Source: DASRQK01 sp964436635 (GTDB lineage: Bacteria; Bacteroidota; Bacteroidia; Sphingobacteriales; Sphingobacteriaceae). From it: a DNA stretch of 64,000 nucleotides. A model generated the notes under the pieces. It worked only from the letters and a program-made list of their open reading frames with translations, was not told the DNA's origin and searched no databases. This document shows, in pieces, positions 7,459 to 15,503 of this stretch. Position 1 is the stretch's first letter. Each line of letters begins with the position of its first letter. Position numbers and translations under genes: made by a program. The DNA lies in assembly GCA_964436635.1 (NCBI GenBank), contig CAYTDM010000002.1:62001-126000 (forward strand), written 5' to 3'.

Positions 7459-9507
7459 TTAATATGTTAAAAGTTCCTCCAAATGGTTGGCTGTTTTTGA
7501 AGCATTTGGTAACATCGCCGCCTCTAAAACTGCGTTTAAGGGGATAGCAGGAAGTTCCTTGGATCCCAAAACCCTAACTGGTGCGTCTAAAAACTGAAAA
7601 GCTTTTTCACTAATCCAGCCCGCCAAACTTTGTGCAAAAGAACAAGATGTCGGCTCTTCAGTGAGGAGCAAACACCTGCCGTGTCTCTTTACTGCTGCAA
7701 GCACAGCGGATTCATCCAAAGGAGCCAAGGTTCTTAAATCCAAGATTTCAATGCGATTTGGAAACTGTTTGGCCGCCTCTTTTGCCCAATACACCCCCAT
7801 CCCATAAGTAATCACCACGGCCGTAGTTTGTGTGGTCGGCTCCTGCACTTCCAGCACGCTCCTCGCCTTGCCAAATGGCAATACATAATCGGCTGATGGC
7901 TCTATACAAGCCGCATCTTCCGTGCCTTTTATTTTGCTCCAATATAAGCCTTTGTGTTCTAAAATAACGGTAGGATTGGGGTCGTAATACGCCGCTTTTA
8001 ATAAGCCTTTTAAATCTGCGCCATTCGACGGGTAAGCGATTTTAATGCCTTTTATAGCCGTTAAAACACTCTCTACCGAACTCGAATGATACGGACCCCC
8101 GCTTCCGTATGCGCCGATTGGCACCCGCAAAACCATGGACACTGGCCATTTTCCGTTGGACAAATAACAGCTTCTTGAAACTTCCGTAAAAAGTTGATTT
8201 AATCCAGGCCAAATATAATCTGCAAACTGAACCTCTACCATGGGTTTTAAGCCAACTGCACTCATCCCCACCGTAGATCCAATAATAAATGCTTCCTGAA
8301 TCGGCGTGTTAAAAACTCGGTGGTCTCCAAATTGTTTAGCCAAAGTCGCCGCCTCTCTAAATACGCCTCCTAATCGAGCGCCCACATCTTGCCCATATAA
8401 CAGCGCCTCTGTGTGCTTCTCCATGATTTCTCGAATGGCAAAAAGCGCTGCGTCTACCATCACGACTTTTTCGCCGCCAGCTGGAGCGCGTTCCCCCGCC
8501 TCTTCTGTAATCGTCGTTGGGGCAAACACATGTGTTTCCAAGTCCGTTAAGGAGGGTTCTTCGGCCAGCATCGCTTGATCAAATGCGGACGCAACTTCTT
8601 GAGTTACCCTATCCTCGATCGCCATTAGCTTCCCTTCGGACACCCCCCATTCAAGCAAGTAGGATTTCAATTTGTCATACGGATCGTTTTGGGCTGCTTC
8701 CTCCAAATCATCCCGATACCACTCTTTTCTCACCCCTGATGTATGATGATTTAATAAGGGCACTTTTGCCTGCACTAAAACAGGCCCTCGCACTTTCCGA
8801 ATGTGTTGGACAGCCTCTCGTATAATCGCATCACAGGCAGGAAAATCAGTGCCATCAACCTGATATACGGTGATGCCGTTCAGGGCGCCATAAAACTCAG
8901 ACACCCCCTGTGCTGCGTATTCCGCACCTTTTGCAGAAATATTCCACCCGTTGTCTTGAATTAAAAATAGTATAGGCAGTTTTTTCAAGGCAGCCATTTG
9001 AAAGGCCTCAGAGACCTCCCCCTCGGTACAACTCGCGTCCCCCATTGAGCATACCACGATGGGGGATGTGTCTTTTGAGTCCAATCCGACCAAAGCCCTA
9101 TACTGCAATCCCAAAGCTACTCCGGCTGCAGGAATTGCTTGCATACCCGTTGCACTACTTTGATGTGGAATTTTTGGGAAACCTGGCCGATTTAAACTCG
9201 GATGGCTATAATACGTTCGGCCGCCAGAAAACTCATCTTCCTTTTTTGCGAGAAGCTGAAGCATTAAATCATAGGGCGATAAACCCATGCTTAATAACAT
9301 AGCATCGTCTCTATAATAAGGAAAGACAAAATCGCATGCCTCCAAATGCAAGCCCATAGCGATTTGAATACCTTCGTGCCCCCTTGAAGTAGCATGCACG
9401 TACTTGCTCGTTACAGATTTTTCGCGCTCATAAAGGTGCGTCATTTCTTTTGCGGTAACCAGCAATTCAAATGCTTGAATCGATCGTTTAATTTCCTCAG
9501 CCCTCAT
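7459..9507 (-). CDS. Fused alpha/beta E1 component of a 2-oxoacid dehydrogenase
   Basis: This 682-residue thiamine-diphosphate enzyme joins both E1 subunits. The alpha half (about 1-330) carries the ThDP-Mg motif GDASCTEGEVSEAFQMAA followed by LIQDNGWNIS, and the substrate-tunnel region HHTSGVRKEWYRDD. The beta half (about 345-682) has QDVGARLGGVFREA, NTPIQEAFIIGSTVG and a C-terminal transketolase-type domain. It oxidatively decarboxylates a branched-chain or aromatic 2-oxoacid onto a lipoyl E2 that is not encoded in this window. It appears to be the first gene of the paa operon, 42 bases ahead of paaE. That placement suggests phenylpyruvate to phenylacetyl-CoA as a possible role, but branched-chain oxoacid dehydrogenase is the family default. 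Confidence 0.88.
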   Translation of the reverse strand: MRAEEIKRSIQAFELLVTAKEMTHLYEREKSVTSKYVHATSRGHEGIQIAMGLHLEACDFVFPYYRDDAMLLSMGLSPYDLMLQLLAKKEDEFSGGRTYYSHPSLNRPGFPKIPHQSSATGMQAIPAAGVALGLQYRALVGLDSKDTSPIVVCSMGDASCTEGEVSEAFQMAALKKLPILFLIQDNGWNISAKGAEYAAQGVSEFYGALNGITVYQVDGTDFPACDAIIREAVQHIRKVRGPVLVQAKVPLLNHHTSGVRKEWYRDDLEEAAQNDPYDKLKSYLLEWGVSEGKLMAIEDRVTQEVASAFDQAMLAEEPSLTDLETHVFAPTTITEEAGERAPAGGEKVVMVDAALFAIREIMEKHTEALLYGQDVGARLGGVFREAATLAKQFGDHRVFNTPIQEAFIIGSTVGMSAVGLKPMVEVQFADYIWPGLNQLFTEVSRSCYLSNGKWPVSMVLRVPIGAYGSGGPYHSSSVESVLTAIKGIKIAYPSNGADLKGLLKAAYYDPNPTVILEHKGLYWSKIKGTEDAACIEPSADYVLPFGKARSVLEVQEPTTQTTAVVITYGMGVYWAKEAAKQFPNRIEILDLRTLAPLDESAVLAAVKRHGRCLLLTEEPTSCSFAQSLAGWISEKAFQFLDAPVRVLGSKELPAIPLNAVLEAAMLPNASKTANHLEELLTY

Positions 9508-9577
9508 AATTAAAGCACAGCCGGAGTTGGAACCGACTATAATTTGGTTTGTTAGGGGCTGAAGTTAGAAAATTTTA

Positions 9578-9594
9578 TTTGTTAGTACAACAAA
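9578..9594. promoter_or_regulatory. Near-palindrome upstream of the E1/paa operon (possible operator)
   Basis: TTTGTT-A-GTAC-AACAAA is a perfect inverted repeat apart from one inserted A. It lies about 70 bases upstream of the E1 start in a 98-base spacer. A second TTTGTTAG lies at 9547. The spacing suits a TetR- or GntR-type repressor site, but no regulator gene is present nearby and there is no clear TAnnTTTG box for this operon. This is an inference only. Confidence 0.25.
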
Positions 9595-9605
9595 CCCGTA
9601 AACAT

Positions 9606-11153
9606 TTATTTGGAATAATTTAGTTTGTTCGCACAATTCATACCGTCAATCGCTGCGGACACAATCCCTCCTGCATAACCAGCCCCCTCTCCACAAGGAT
9701 ACAATCCTTTAATTTCGGGGTGCTCCAAGGATTCCTTGTCCCTTGGAATTCGAATCGGTGAAGAAGTCCGTGATTCAACCCCGACTAAAATGGCCTCATT
9801 CGTATAATATCCCTTCATTTTTTTTCCAAATAGTGGCAAGGCTTTTTTAAGCGCTTTGCAAACAAATTCTGGTAAAATCTCACTAAGCATCGCACTCTTT
9901 GTCCCTGGTTTATAGGAATTTGCTGGCAAATCCACCGACAACCTATCCTCAACGAAATCGATCATGCGTTGAGCGGGAGCTACTTGGAAACCTCCACCAG
10001 CCTTAAACGCCGCTTTTTCGATTTCAGCTTGAAAATTAAGCATGGCAAAGGAATCAGTAGCCGATTCCGGCACATCTTCCAGATTAATCTGTACCACGGT
10101 GCCCGAGTTCGCATAGGGATTATTTCTCTTAGACGGTGACCATCCATTTACGACCACCTCCTCATCTTCTGTTGCACAAGGGGCAATCACGCCTCCTGGA
10201 CACATACAAAATGAAAACACGCCTCTTCCGTCAGCTTGTTCCACTAAACTATAATAGGCTGGAGGCAAATGTTCTCCTCGCACCTCACAATGATATTGCG
10301 CTTGGTCTATCGTCTCTTGAGGGTGCTCAATGCGTACGCCCAATGCAAAAGGCTTTGGCTCCACCTTCCAATTTTTACTTTTAAACAATTCGAAAATATC
10401 GCGTGCTGAATGGCCCGTTGCCAAAATTATTTTGTTACAAATCAACTCTTCTCCTTCCGCTAATCGAACTCCTTTCACTTCATTTTGCTCAACGAGTACG
10501 TCCACCACCTTTGCTTCAAATCGAACTTCTCCTCCATGAGACACGATGGTTTCACGAATATTTTGGATAATATTAGGCAATTTATTGGTGCCAATGTGCG
10601 GCCGAGCATTCACGGCAATGTCTGGATCCGCGCCATGTTCTATAAACCAGTTTAACACTTTTTGAACGTCTCCTCGTTTATCAGAACGCGTATAAAGCTT
10701 CCCGTCTGAATAGGTTCCTGCCCCTCCTTCTCCAAAACAATAGTTGGATTCTGCGTTTACGATGCCTTCTTTATTTAGCGTGGCCAAATCCCGTCTCCGC
10801 GCCCGAACTTCTTTCCCTCGTTCTAACAGAATCGGCTTTATGCCAAGCTCTAAGCACCTTAATGCCGCAAAAAGTCCGGCGGGGCCTGCGCCTACAATAA
10901 TCACGGATTTATTCGGGTCGATCGCTGAATACGTAGAGCTAAAGATCGGCTCCACAGGCTCTTCATCGACAAAAAACAGCACCTTCATTCTATATAGCAC
11001 CTGCCTTCCCCGTCCATCAATGGAGCGTTTAAGTACTCGAAAACCACGAATTCTATCCAGTTTTAGGCGCAATTTTTGTGCTCCCAATTCCTGAATGTAT
11101 ATATCGTCATTGATTCTTTCAGGCACGACGGCCAATTCGATTTCTTGTTGCAT
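9606..11153 (-). CDS. FAD-dependent dehydrogenase of the COG2509 type
   Basis: This is a 515-residue flavoprotein of unknown substrate. An N-terminal domain of about 85 residues (LRLKLDRIRGFRVLKRSIDG) precedes a Rossmann fold beginning VIIVGAGPAGLFAALRCLELG. NYCFGEGGAGTYSDGKLYTR and the C-terminal GLYPCGEGAGYAGGIVSAA are the usual marks of the COG2509 uncharacterised dehydrogenases. It lies on the same strand as the paa operon, 98 bases upstream of E1, and so could be co-transcribed, but nothing else ties it to phenylacetate. The substrate is unknown. Confidence 0.85.
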   Translation of the reverse strand: MQQEIELAVVPERINDDIYIQELGAQKLRLKLDRIRGFRVLKRSIDGRGRQVLYRMKVLFFVDEEPVEPIFSSTYSAIDPNKSVIIVGAGPAGLFAALRCLELGIKPILLERGKEVRARRRDLATLNKEGIVNAESNYCFGEGGAGTYSDGKLYTRSDKRGDVQKVLNWFIEHGADPDIAVNARPHIGTNKLPNIIQNIRETIVSHGGEVRFEAKVVDVLVEQNEVKGVRLAEGEELICNKIILATGHSARDIFELFKSKNWKVEPKPFALGVRIEHPQETIDQAQYHCEVRGEHLPPAYYSLVEQADGRGVFSFCMCPGGVIAPCATEDEEVVVNGWSPSKRNNPYANSGTVVQINLEDVPESATDSFAMLNFQAEIEKAAFKAGGGFQVAPAQRMIDFVEDRLSVDLPANSYKPGTKSAMLSEILPEFVCKALKKALPLFGKKMKGYYTNEAILVGVESRTSSPIRIPRDKESLEHPEIKGLYPCGEGAGYAGGIVSAAIDGMNCANKLNYSK

Positions 11154-11208
11154 TTGTATAGATAATTCTCTGGTGCGCGAATTTTACTGGTTCGCTTTGC
11201 TTAAAATG

Positions 11209-11216
11209 CAAAAATA
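11209..11216 (-). promoter_or_regulatory. Candidate -7 box for the COG2509 dehydrogenase
   Basis: The minus strand reads TATTTTTG, a match to TAnnTTTG, 55 bases upstream of the start codon. No clean TTTG lies at the -33 distance. Confidence 0.4.
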
Positions 11217-11247
11217 CGGATTTATCTAAGCCTTTTTCTGAGAAAAA

Positions 11248-11281
11248 TTTGAAGATTACGTTTATTTTTTAATTAAATTTG
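11248..11281 (+). promoter_or_regulatory. Bacteroidota-type promoter of the dienelactone hydrolase gene
   Basis: TTTG at 11248-11251, then 22 bases, then TAAATTTG at 11274-11281. The box ends 5 bases before the ATG at 11287, so the transcript would start at or next to the start codon. Confidence 0.6.
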
Positions 11282-11286
11282 TTCTT

Positions 11287-12171
11287 ATGAAGCCAACAAA
11301 AGAAACTGTAAATCAAGAAGTTTTTGATCTATACGATCAATACGCTCACAATCGCGTCGACCGCAAAGAATTTATTCAAAAACTTTCCACCTATGCGGTT
11401 GGGGGGTTAACGGTGCCTGCATTAATGAGTTTTTTAATGCCTGACTATCAAGATGGAATCCAGATTAAACTGGACGACCCTCGACTGAATACCAGTACGA
11501 TTTCCTACGACTCACCAAATGGTGGGGGCAAAATAAGTGGCCAATTAAGTCATCCAAAGGGCTTAAACGAAAAACGCGGAGGCATTATTGTCGTCCATGA
11601 AAATAGAGGGCTTAATCCGCACATTGCCGATGTCGGCAGGAGAGCTGCTTTAGCTGGGTTTATCAGTTTGTCTCCGGACGCACTAAGTCCATTAGGCGGT
11701 TATCCTGGAAACGACGACGAAGGCCGCGCGTTGCAAAGTCAACGAAACAGGGATGAAATGTTGGAAGATTTTATTGCGGCAGCAAACTATTTAAAAAATC
11801 ACCCGTTATGCAACGGAAAAGTGGGAGTAGTCGGTTTTTGCTTTGGCGGTTGGGTTTCAAATATGATGGCAGTAAAAATGCCTGATTTGGCGGCTGCAGT
11901 GCCTTATTATGGTGGTCAAGCACCGGCAGAAATGGTTCCTCAAATAAAAGCTCCCATCCAGTTGCATTATGCGGAATTGGATACACGGGTAAATGAGGGT
12001 TGGCCGGCTTACGAAGAAGCCTTAAAAAAGCACGGTAAAACGCACGAAATGCACATGTACCCTGAAACGCATCATGGTTTTCATAATGATACGACTCCAA
12101 GGTTTGACAAAGAGGCCGCAGCTTTATCGTGGAACAGAACCTTGGATTTTTTTAACAAGCATTTAAAATAA
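11287..12171 (+). CDS. Dienelactone hydrolase family protein
   Basis: This is a 294-residue alpha/beta hydrolase. The catalytic triad is readable: Cys185 in GFCFGGW, Asp232 in AELDTRVN and His263 in THHGFHND. A long N-terminal extension (residues 1-50) contains YDQYAHNRVDRKEFIQKL followed by a hydrophobic stretch (STYAVGGLTVPALMSFLM) that may anchor or export it. The Cys nucleophile and the ENRGLN region fit dienelactone hydrolases, which open lactone rings in aromatic degradation. The true substrate is not known. It is divergent from the COG2509 gene. Confidence 0.88.
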   Translation: MKPTKETVNQEVFDLYDQYAHNRVDRKEFIQKLSTYAVGGLTVPALMSFLMPDYQDGIQIKLDDPRLNTSTISYDSPNGGGKISGQLSHPKGLNEKRGGIIVVHENRGLNPHIADVGRRAALAGFISLSPDALSPLGGYPGNDDEGRALQSQRNRDEMLEDFIAAANYLKNHPLCNGKVGVVGFCFGGWVSNMMAVKMPDLAAAVPYYGGQAPAEMVPQIKAPIQLHYAELDTRVNEGWPAYEEALKKHGKTHEMHMYPETHHGFHNDTTPRFDKEAAALSWNRTLDFFNKHLK

Positions 12172-12254
12172 TTGGCATTGAATTTGGCCTTTTGACTGTA
12201 ACAGCTTTTGATTTTTATGGTCAAATAGGAAACATAACATTAAAAAAATTTAAC

Positions 12255-12833
12255 ATGAAAAGATTATTAGTTTTTGTATCGGGTTTATTATTGACCTTAT
12301 CATTTAGCTCTTGTGGATATAACACCTTGGTAGACAAGGAAGAAAATGTAAAAGGAAAGTGGGCACAAGTAGAAAACGCCTACCAAAGAAGAGCGGATTT
12401 GATTCCTAATTTAGTGAATACCGTTAAAGGGGCTGCTAATTTTGAGCAAGAAACTTTGACACAGGTAATCGAAGCGCGAGCAAAAGCTACTTCTGTAACG
12501 GTAGACCCTACTAATTTGACTCCAGAAGCGATACAAGAATTCCAAAGTTCACAAGATGCTTTATCTCAATCTTTGGGTCGATTATTGGTTTCCGTAGAAC
12601 GGTATCCAGAATTAAAAGCAAATCAAAACTTTTTAGATTTACAAGTGCAATTAGAAGGCACGGAAAACCGAATTTCTACCGAAAGGAGAGCGTTTAACGA
12701 AGCGACCCAAGATTATAACGCGACTGTACGTCGTTTTCCGAATAACATCATGGCCGGCATTTTTGGATTTAATCAAAAAGGCTATTTTACAGCAGAAGCT
12801 GGCGCTGACAAGGCCCCTGAAGTTCAATTTTAA
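12255..12833 (+). CDS. LemA family lipoprotein
   Basis: This 192-residue protein begins MKRLLVFVSGLLLTLSFSSC, a lipoprotein signal with lipobox SSC. An upstream in-frame ATG at 12192 gives an implausible N-terminus, so ATG at 12255 is preferred. The mature part is helical, with the LemA-type opening (VKGKWAQVENAYQRRADLIPN) and YPELKANQNFLDLQVQLEGT. The function of LemA is unknown. It is regularly found with TPM-domain proteins, as here: the next gene starts 5 bases later. Confidence 0.92.
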   Translation: MKRLLVFVSGLLLTLSFSSCGYNTLVDKEENVKGKWAQVENAYQRRADLIPNLVNTVKGAANFEQETLTQVIEARAKATSVTVDPTNLTPEAIQEFQSSQDALSQSLGRLLVSVERYPELKANQNFLDLQVQLEGTENRISTERRAFNEATQDYNATVRRFPNNIMAGIFGFNQKGYFTAEAGADKAPEVQF

Positions 12834-12838
12834 TTAAC

Positions 12839-13270
12839 ATGGGATATTTTAGTGAAGAGGAACAAGCGGAAATCATCCATGCGATTACATTGGCTGAGCA
12901 TAAAACCTCAGGTGAAATTCGTGTAGCCATAGAAAAACGCTGTGTCAGCACCGCCATGGATCGGGCTACCCAATATTTTAATCGCCTGGGAATGCACAAA
13001 ACGGCACAAAGAAATGGGGTGTTAATATATTTAGCGACCGAGGACCACATGTTTGCGATCATTGGTGATCAGGGAATTAATAAGAAGGTTCCTGAACATT
13101 TTTGGGAAGACACGAAAGGATTCATGACAGAACATTTCAGAAACGGAAACATTGTAGAGGGTATTATAGCAGGAATAACGAACGCTGGGCTTCAATTAAG
13201 CCATTATTTTCCTGCGTCTATGGACGACATTAATGAATTACCAAACGATATTTTATTCGGAAATGACTAA
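12839..13270 (+). CDS. Small TPM-domain protein
   Basis: This 143-residue protein consists of one TPM domain (TLAEHKTSGEIRVAIEKRC, then NGVLIYLATEDHMFAIIGDQ). It has no signal peptide, so it is probably cytoplasmic or inner-membrane-peripheral. The TPM domain occurs in acid phosphatase-like and photosystem-II-repair proteins, and the biochemical role in bacteria is uncertain. It lies in the LemA-TPM-TPM set, and its last bases overlap the next start (ATGACTAA). Confidence 0.88.
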   Translation: MGYFSEEEQAEIIHAITLAEHKTSGEIRVAIEKRCVSTAMDRATQYFNRLGMHKTAQRNGVLIYLATEDHMFAIIGDQGINKKVPEHFWEDTKGFMTEHFRNGNIVEGIIAGITNAGLQLSHYFPASMDDINELPNDILFGND

Positions 13271-14084
13271 GCTAAAAGGAATCTCTACGTTTTTGTGGGG
13301 AGCGTTGTGCCTGTTAATAATTGCTTTGCCCGGCCACTTAAGCGCTCAAACGGATGATTTCCCTGCCACGCCGAATCGTTTAGTAAACGACTACACAAAC
13401 ACCTTGAGTGCCGCTGAAATTCAATCTTTAGAGCAAAAGTTAGTTGCTTTTGATGATTCTACATCTACCCAGATTGCGGTCGTCATCATGAAATCTGTAG
13501 GTGCTTACGACATTTCGGATTACGGAGTGCGTTTGGCACAAAAATGGGGTATAGGGGGTAGCCAAAACGATAACGGAATTTTATTATTAGTCGCTTTAGG
13601 AGACCGTGCTGTCACCATTCAAACTGGGTACGGGGTAGAGGGCGCTGTACCTGATGTGATCGCGCGTAGAATAATTGAAAACGAGATTAAACCTGCTTTT
13701 AGACAAGAACAGTATTATTTAGGCATTGACCGCGCGACAGATGCCTTAATTTCTTATACGATTGGGGAATATACGGCCGAACCCAAAAAAGAAGGTAAAG
13801 GCGGGGGAGGCAGCATCATCTTCTTAATCATTATAGCCGTCGTAATTTTTTCTCTTGTGGCCAAATCTGGAAAAGGTGGCGGCGGGGGCAACAACGGTGA
13901 AATTATGGGCCGTAGAGGTGCAGCAGACGCGTTGTGGTGGATGACCATGCTCGATCAAATGAACCGTGGCGGGCGAGGACGCGGTGGATTTGGAGGAGGT
14001 TTCGGTGGAGGATTTGGAGGAGGAGGCTTTGGTGGCTTTGGTGGGGGCGGTTTCGGCGGAGGAGGAGCAAGCGGGCGTTGGTAA
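13263..14084 (+). CDS. Exported TPM-domain protein with Gly-rich tail
   Basis: This 273-residue protein starts at ATG 13263 (MTKLKGISTFLWGALCLLII), overlapping the previous stop by 8 bases. A further ATG 30 bases upstream is less likely. Order: signal peptide ending near LSAQ, TPM domain (RLVNDYTNTLSAAEIQSLEQ to about residue 160, including GYGVEGAVPD), a transmembrane helix (SIIFLIIIAVVIFSLVA), then a tail made almost entirely of GGFGGG repeats ending ASGRW. The layout matches YgcG-type TPM proteins. It acts in the envelope with LemA, and its function is unproven. Confidence 0.9.
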   Translation: MTKLKGISTFLWGALCLLIIALPGHLSAQTDDFPATPNRLVNDYTNTLSAAEIQSLEQKLVAFDDSTSTQIAVVIMKSVGAYDISDYGVRLAQKWGIGGSQNDNGILLLVALGDRAVTIQTGYGVEGAVPDVIARRIIENEIKPAFRQEQYYLGIDRATDALISYTIGEYTAEPKKEGKGGGGSIIFLIIIAVVIFSLVAKSGKGGGGGNNGEIMGRRGAADALWWMTMLDQMNRGGRGRGGFGGGFGGGFGGGGFGGFGGGGFGGGGASGRW

Positions 14085-14118
14085 AACACCGAAGTCCACG
14101 GACACGCAAGAAAGCTTG

Positions 14119-14207
14119 AGGTAATGCCTCTTTAGGTAATACCTAAAGAAGTTTGTGCTATTACCATATAAAGCCTGTCCTTTTATTTAAAGAAGTTTGT
14201 GCTATTA
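14119..14207. repeat. Intergenic palindromes and 20-bp direct repeat
   Basis: Downstream of the TPM gene lie two related imperfect palindromes, AGGTAATGCCT (14119-14129) and AGGTAATACCT (14134-14144). The second extends to an 8-bp stem with a 3-base loop (14130-14148). A perfect 20-bp direct repeat, TAAAGAAGTTTGTGCTATTA, follows at 14144-14163 and 14188-14207. The hairpin may end the LemA/TPM transcript, but it lacks a clean T-run. Confidence 0.75.
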
Positions 14208-14219
14208 TCTCACAATTAG

Positions 14220-14251
14220 TTTGATGCACGCCCACAATCTGCTTATATTTG
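14220..14251 (+). promoter_or_regulatory. Bacteroidota-type promoter of the thioredoxin-like gene
   Basis: TTTG at 14220-14223, 20 bases, TATATTTG at 14244-14251. This gives a leader of about 40 bases before the ATG at 14299. Confidence 0.65.
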
Positions 14252-14298
14252 AAAATTCTATCGATACATCCATCTATTTTTAAAATAACACATTCAAC

Positions 14299-15447
14299 AT
14301 GTTTAAAATATCCGCACGCTTTACCGTACTTTTCATCGCTCTTTTTGGCTCCATTATATCGGCTAAGGCGCAAGAAGATTATACGATTTCAGGAAAAATT
14401 AGTCAATTATCTGCTCCCGCAAAAGTCTATCTCACTTACCGGGTAGAAGGTCAGCCGCTATTAGATTCAGCGAGCATCAAAGACGGGGTATTTAAATTTA
14501 ATGGAAGCGTGGAGGTGCCTACTCGAGCATTTTTAATTTTGATGCATAAAGGGGAAAGCATTTATGAAAACGATCAGCCAGATGGGGTAGAACTTTATTT
14601 AGAAAAAGGAACCATCCGTGTAACATCCTCCGATTCCCTTAGCAATGCCACGATCGAAGGCAATGTAAATAATAAATCTTTTTCAGCCTATAAGGCGGCC
14701 ATCGAGCCTTCAAGACAGAAAATTCAAGCGCTCGTGGCTTCATTTCAGTCGGCAAGCGAAGAAAAAAGAAACGACCCTGCATTTGTCCTTTCCTTACAAG
14801 AAAACGCTTTAAAGACCCAAGAAGAGGAGCGCATGGCCACCCTTTCATTTATTGAGAACAATGGGAATAGTTTTGTAAGTTTAGAGCTATTAGCTGCTTT
14901 AATCGACGGGGAGTCTATTAGTTCCGTCATAGAACCTTTGTTCAAAAAGATTTCCCCTTCTATCAGGTCTACAGAACTTGGGAAGTACTTAGAGCAACGA
15001 ATTAACACCTTAAAATCCCTGGATATAGGCGCCATTGCCCCTGACTTTACATTGCCGGATACCGCAGGAAACATGCTTTCTCTATCTTCCTTAAGAGGGC
15101 AGTATGTATTAATAGATTTTTGGGCGAGCTGGTGTGGTCCGTGCAGACAAGAAAACCCAAATATAGTCGCTGCATACGAAGCCTACAAAGACAAAAATTT
15201 CACGGTTTTAGGCGTGTCCTTGGATCGTCCTGGACAAAAACAAGCTTGGCTAAGAGCGATTGAAGTCGACAAACTAAGTCAATGGCCTCAAGTTTCAGAC
15301 TTAAAATTCTGGGAAAGCCCCGTCGTGGAATTATACGCAATTGAAGGAATCCCACTTAGCTTTTTATTGGATCCTGACGGCCGAATTATAGCCAAGGATT
15401 TAAGAGGAGAAGAATTGTTTATCAAGTTAGCTGAAATACTTGAGTAA
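14299..15447 (+). CDS. Exported TlpA-like thiol-disulfide oxidoreductase with DUF4369 domain
   Basis: This is a 382-residue periplasmic protein. A signal peptide (cleavage near SAKAQ) is followed by a DUF4369-type beta domain (YTISGKISQLSAPAKVYLTY), a helical linker, and a C-terminal AhpC/TSA-thioredoxin domain from about residue 245 (GAIAPDFTLPDTAGN). The redox pair is Cys279 and Cys282 in WASWCGPCRQ. Such proteins are common in Bacteroidota and reduce or oxidise envelope thiols. The partner is unknown. It is monocistronic by its own promoter. Confidence 0.9.
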   Translation: MFKISARFTVLFIALFGSIISAKAQEDYTISGKISQLSAPAKVYLTYRVEGQPLLDSASIKDGVFKFNGSVEVPTRAFLILMHKGESIYENDQPDGVELYLEKGTIRVTSSDSLSNATIEGNVNNKSFSAYKAAIEPSRQKIQALVASFQSASEEKRNDPAFVLSLQENALKTQEEERMATLSFIENNGNSFVSLELLAALIDGESISSVIEPLFKKISPSIRSTELGKYLEQRINTLKSLDIGAIAPDFTLPDTAGNMLSLSSLRGQYVLIDFWASWCGPCRQENPNIVAAYEAYKDKNFTVLGVSLDRPGQKQAWLRAIEVDKLSQWPQVSDLKFWESPVVELYAIEGIPLSFLLDPDGRIIAKDLRGEELFIKLAEILE

Positions 15448-15468
15448 TACTCCTAAGAAATTTTTGCT

Positions 15469-15476
15469 TATTTTTG
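15469..15476 (+). promoter_or_regulatory. Candidate -7 box for the ABC-F gene
   Basis: TATTTTTG matches TAnnTTTG 27 bases before the GTG start at 15504. No good -33 TTTG is seen. Confidence 0.45.
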
Positions 15477-15503
15477 TGGAAATTTCTATAATTTCTACAG
15501 AAC

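Noticed and set aside
13754..14109. Several open frames opposite the glycine-rich TPM tail
   Set aside because: They arise from the GGN-rich repeat read on the other strand, and their low-complexity proteins are not credible.
14119..14207. CRISPR array
   Set aside because: Only two repeat copies, spacing of 24 bases, and no cas genes in the window.
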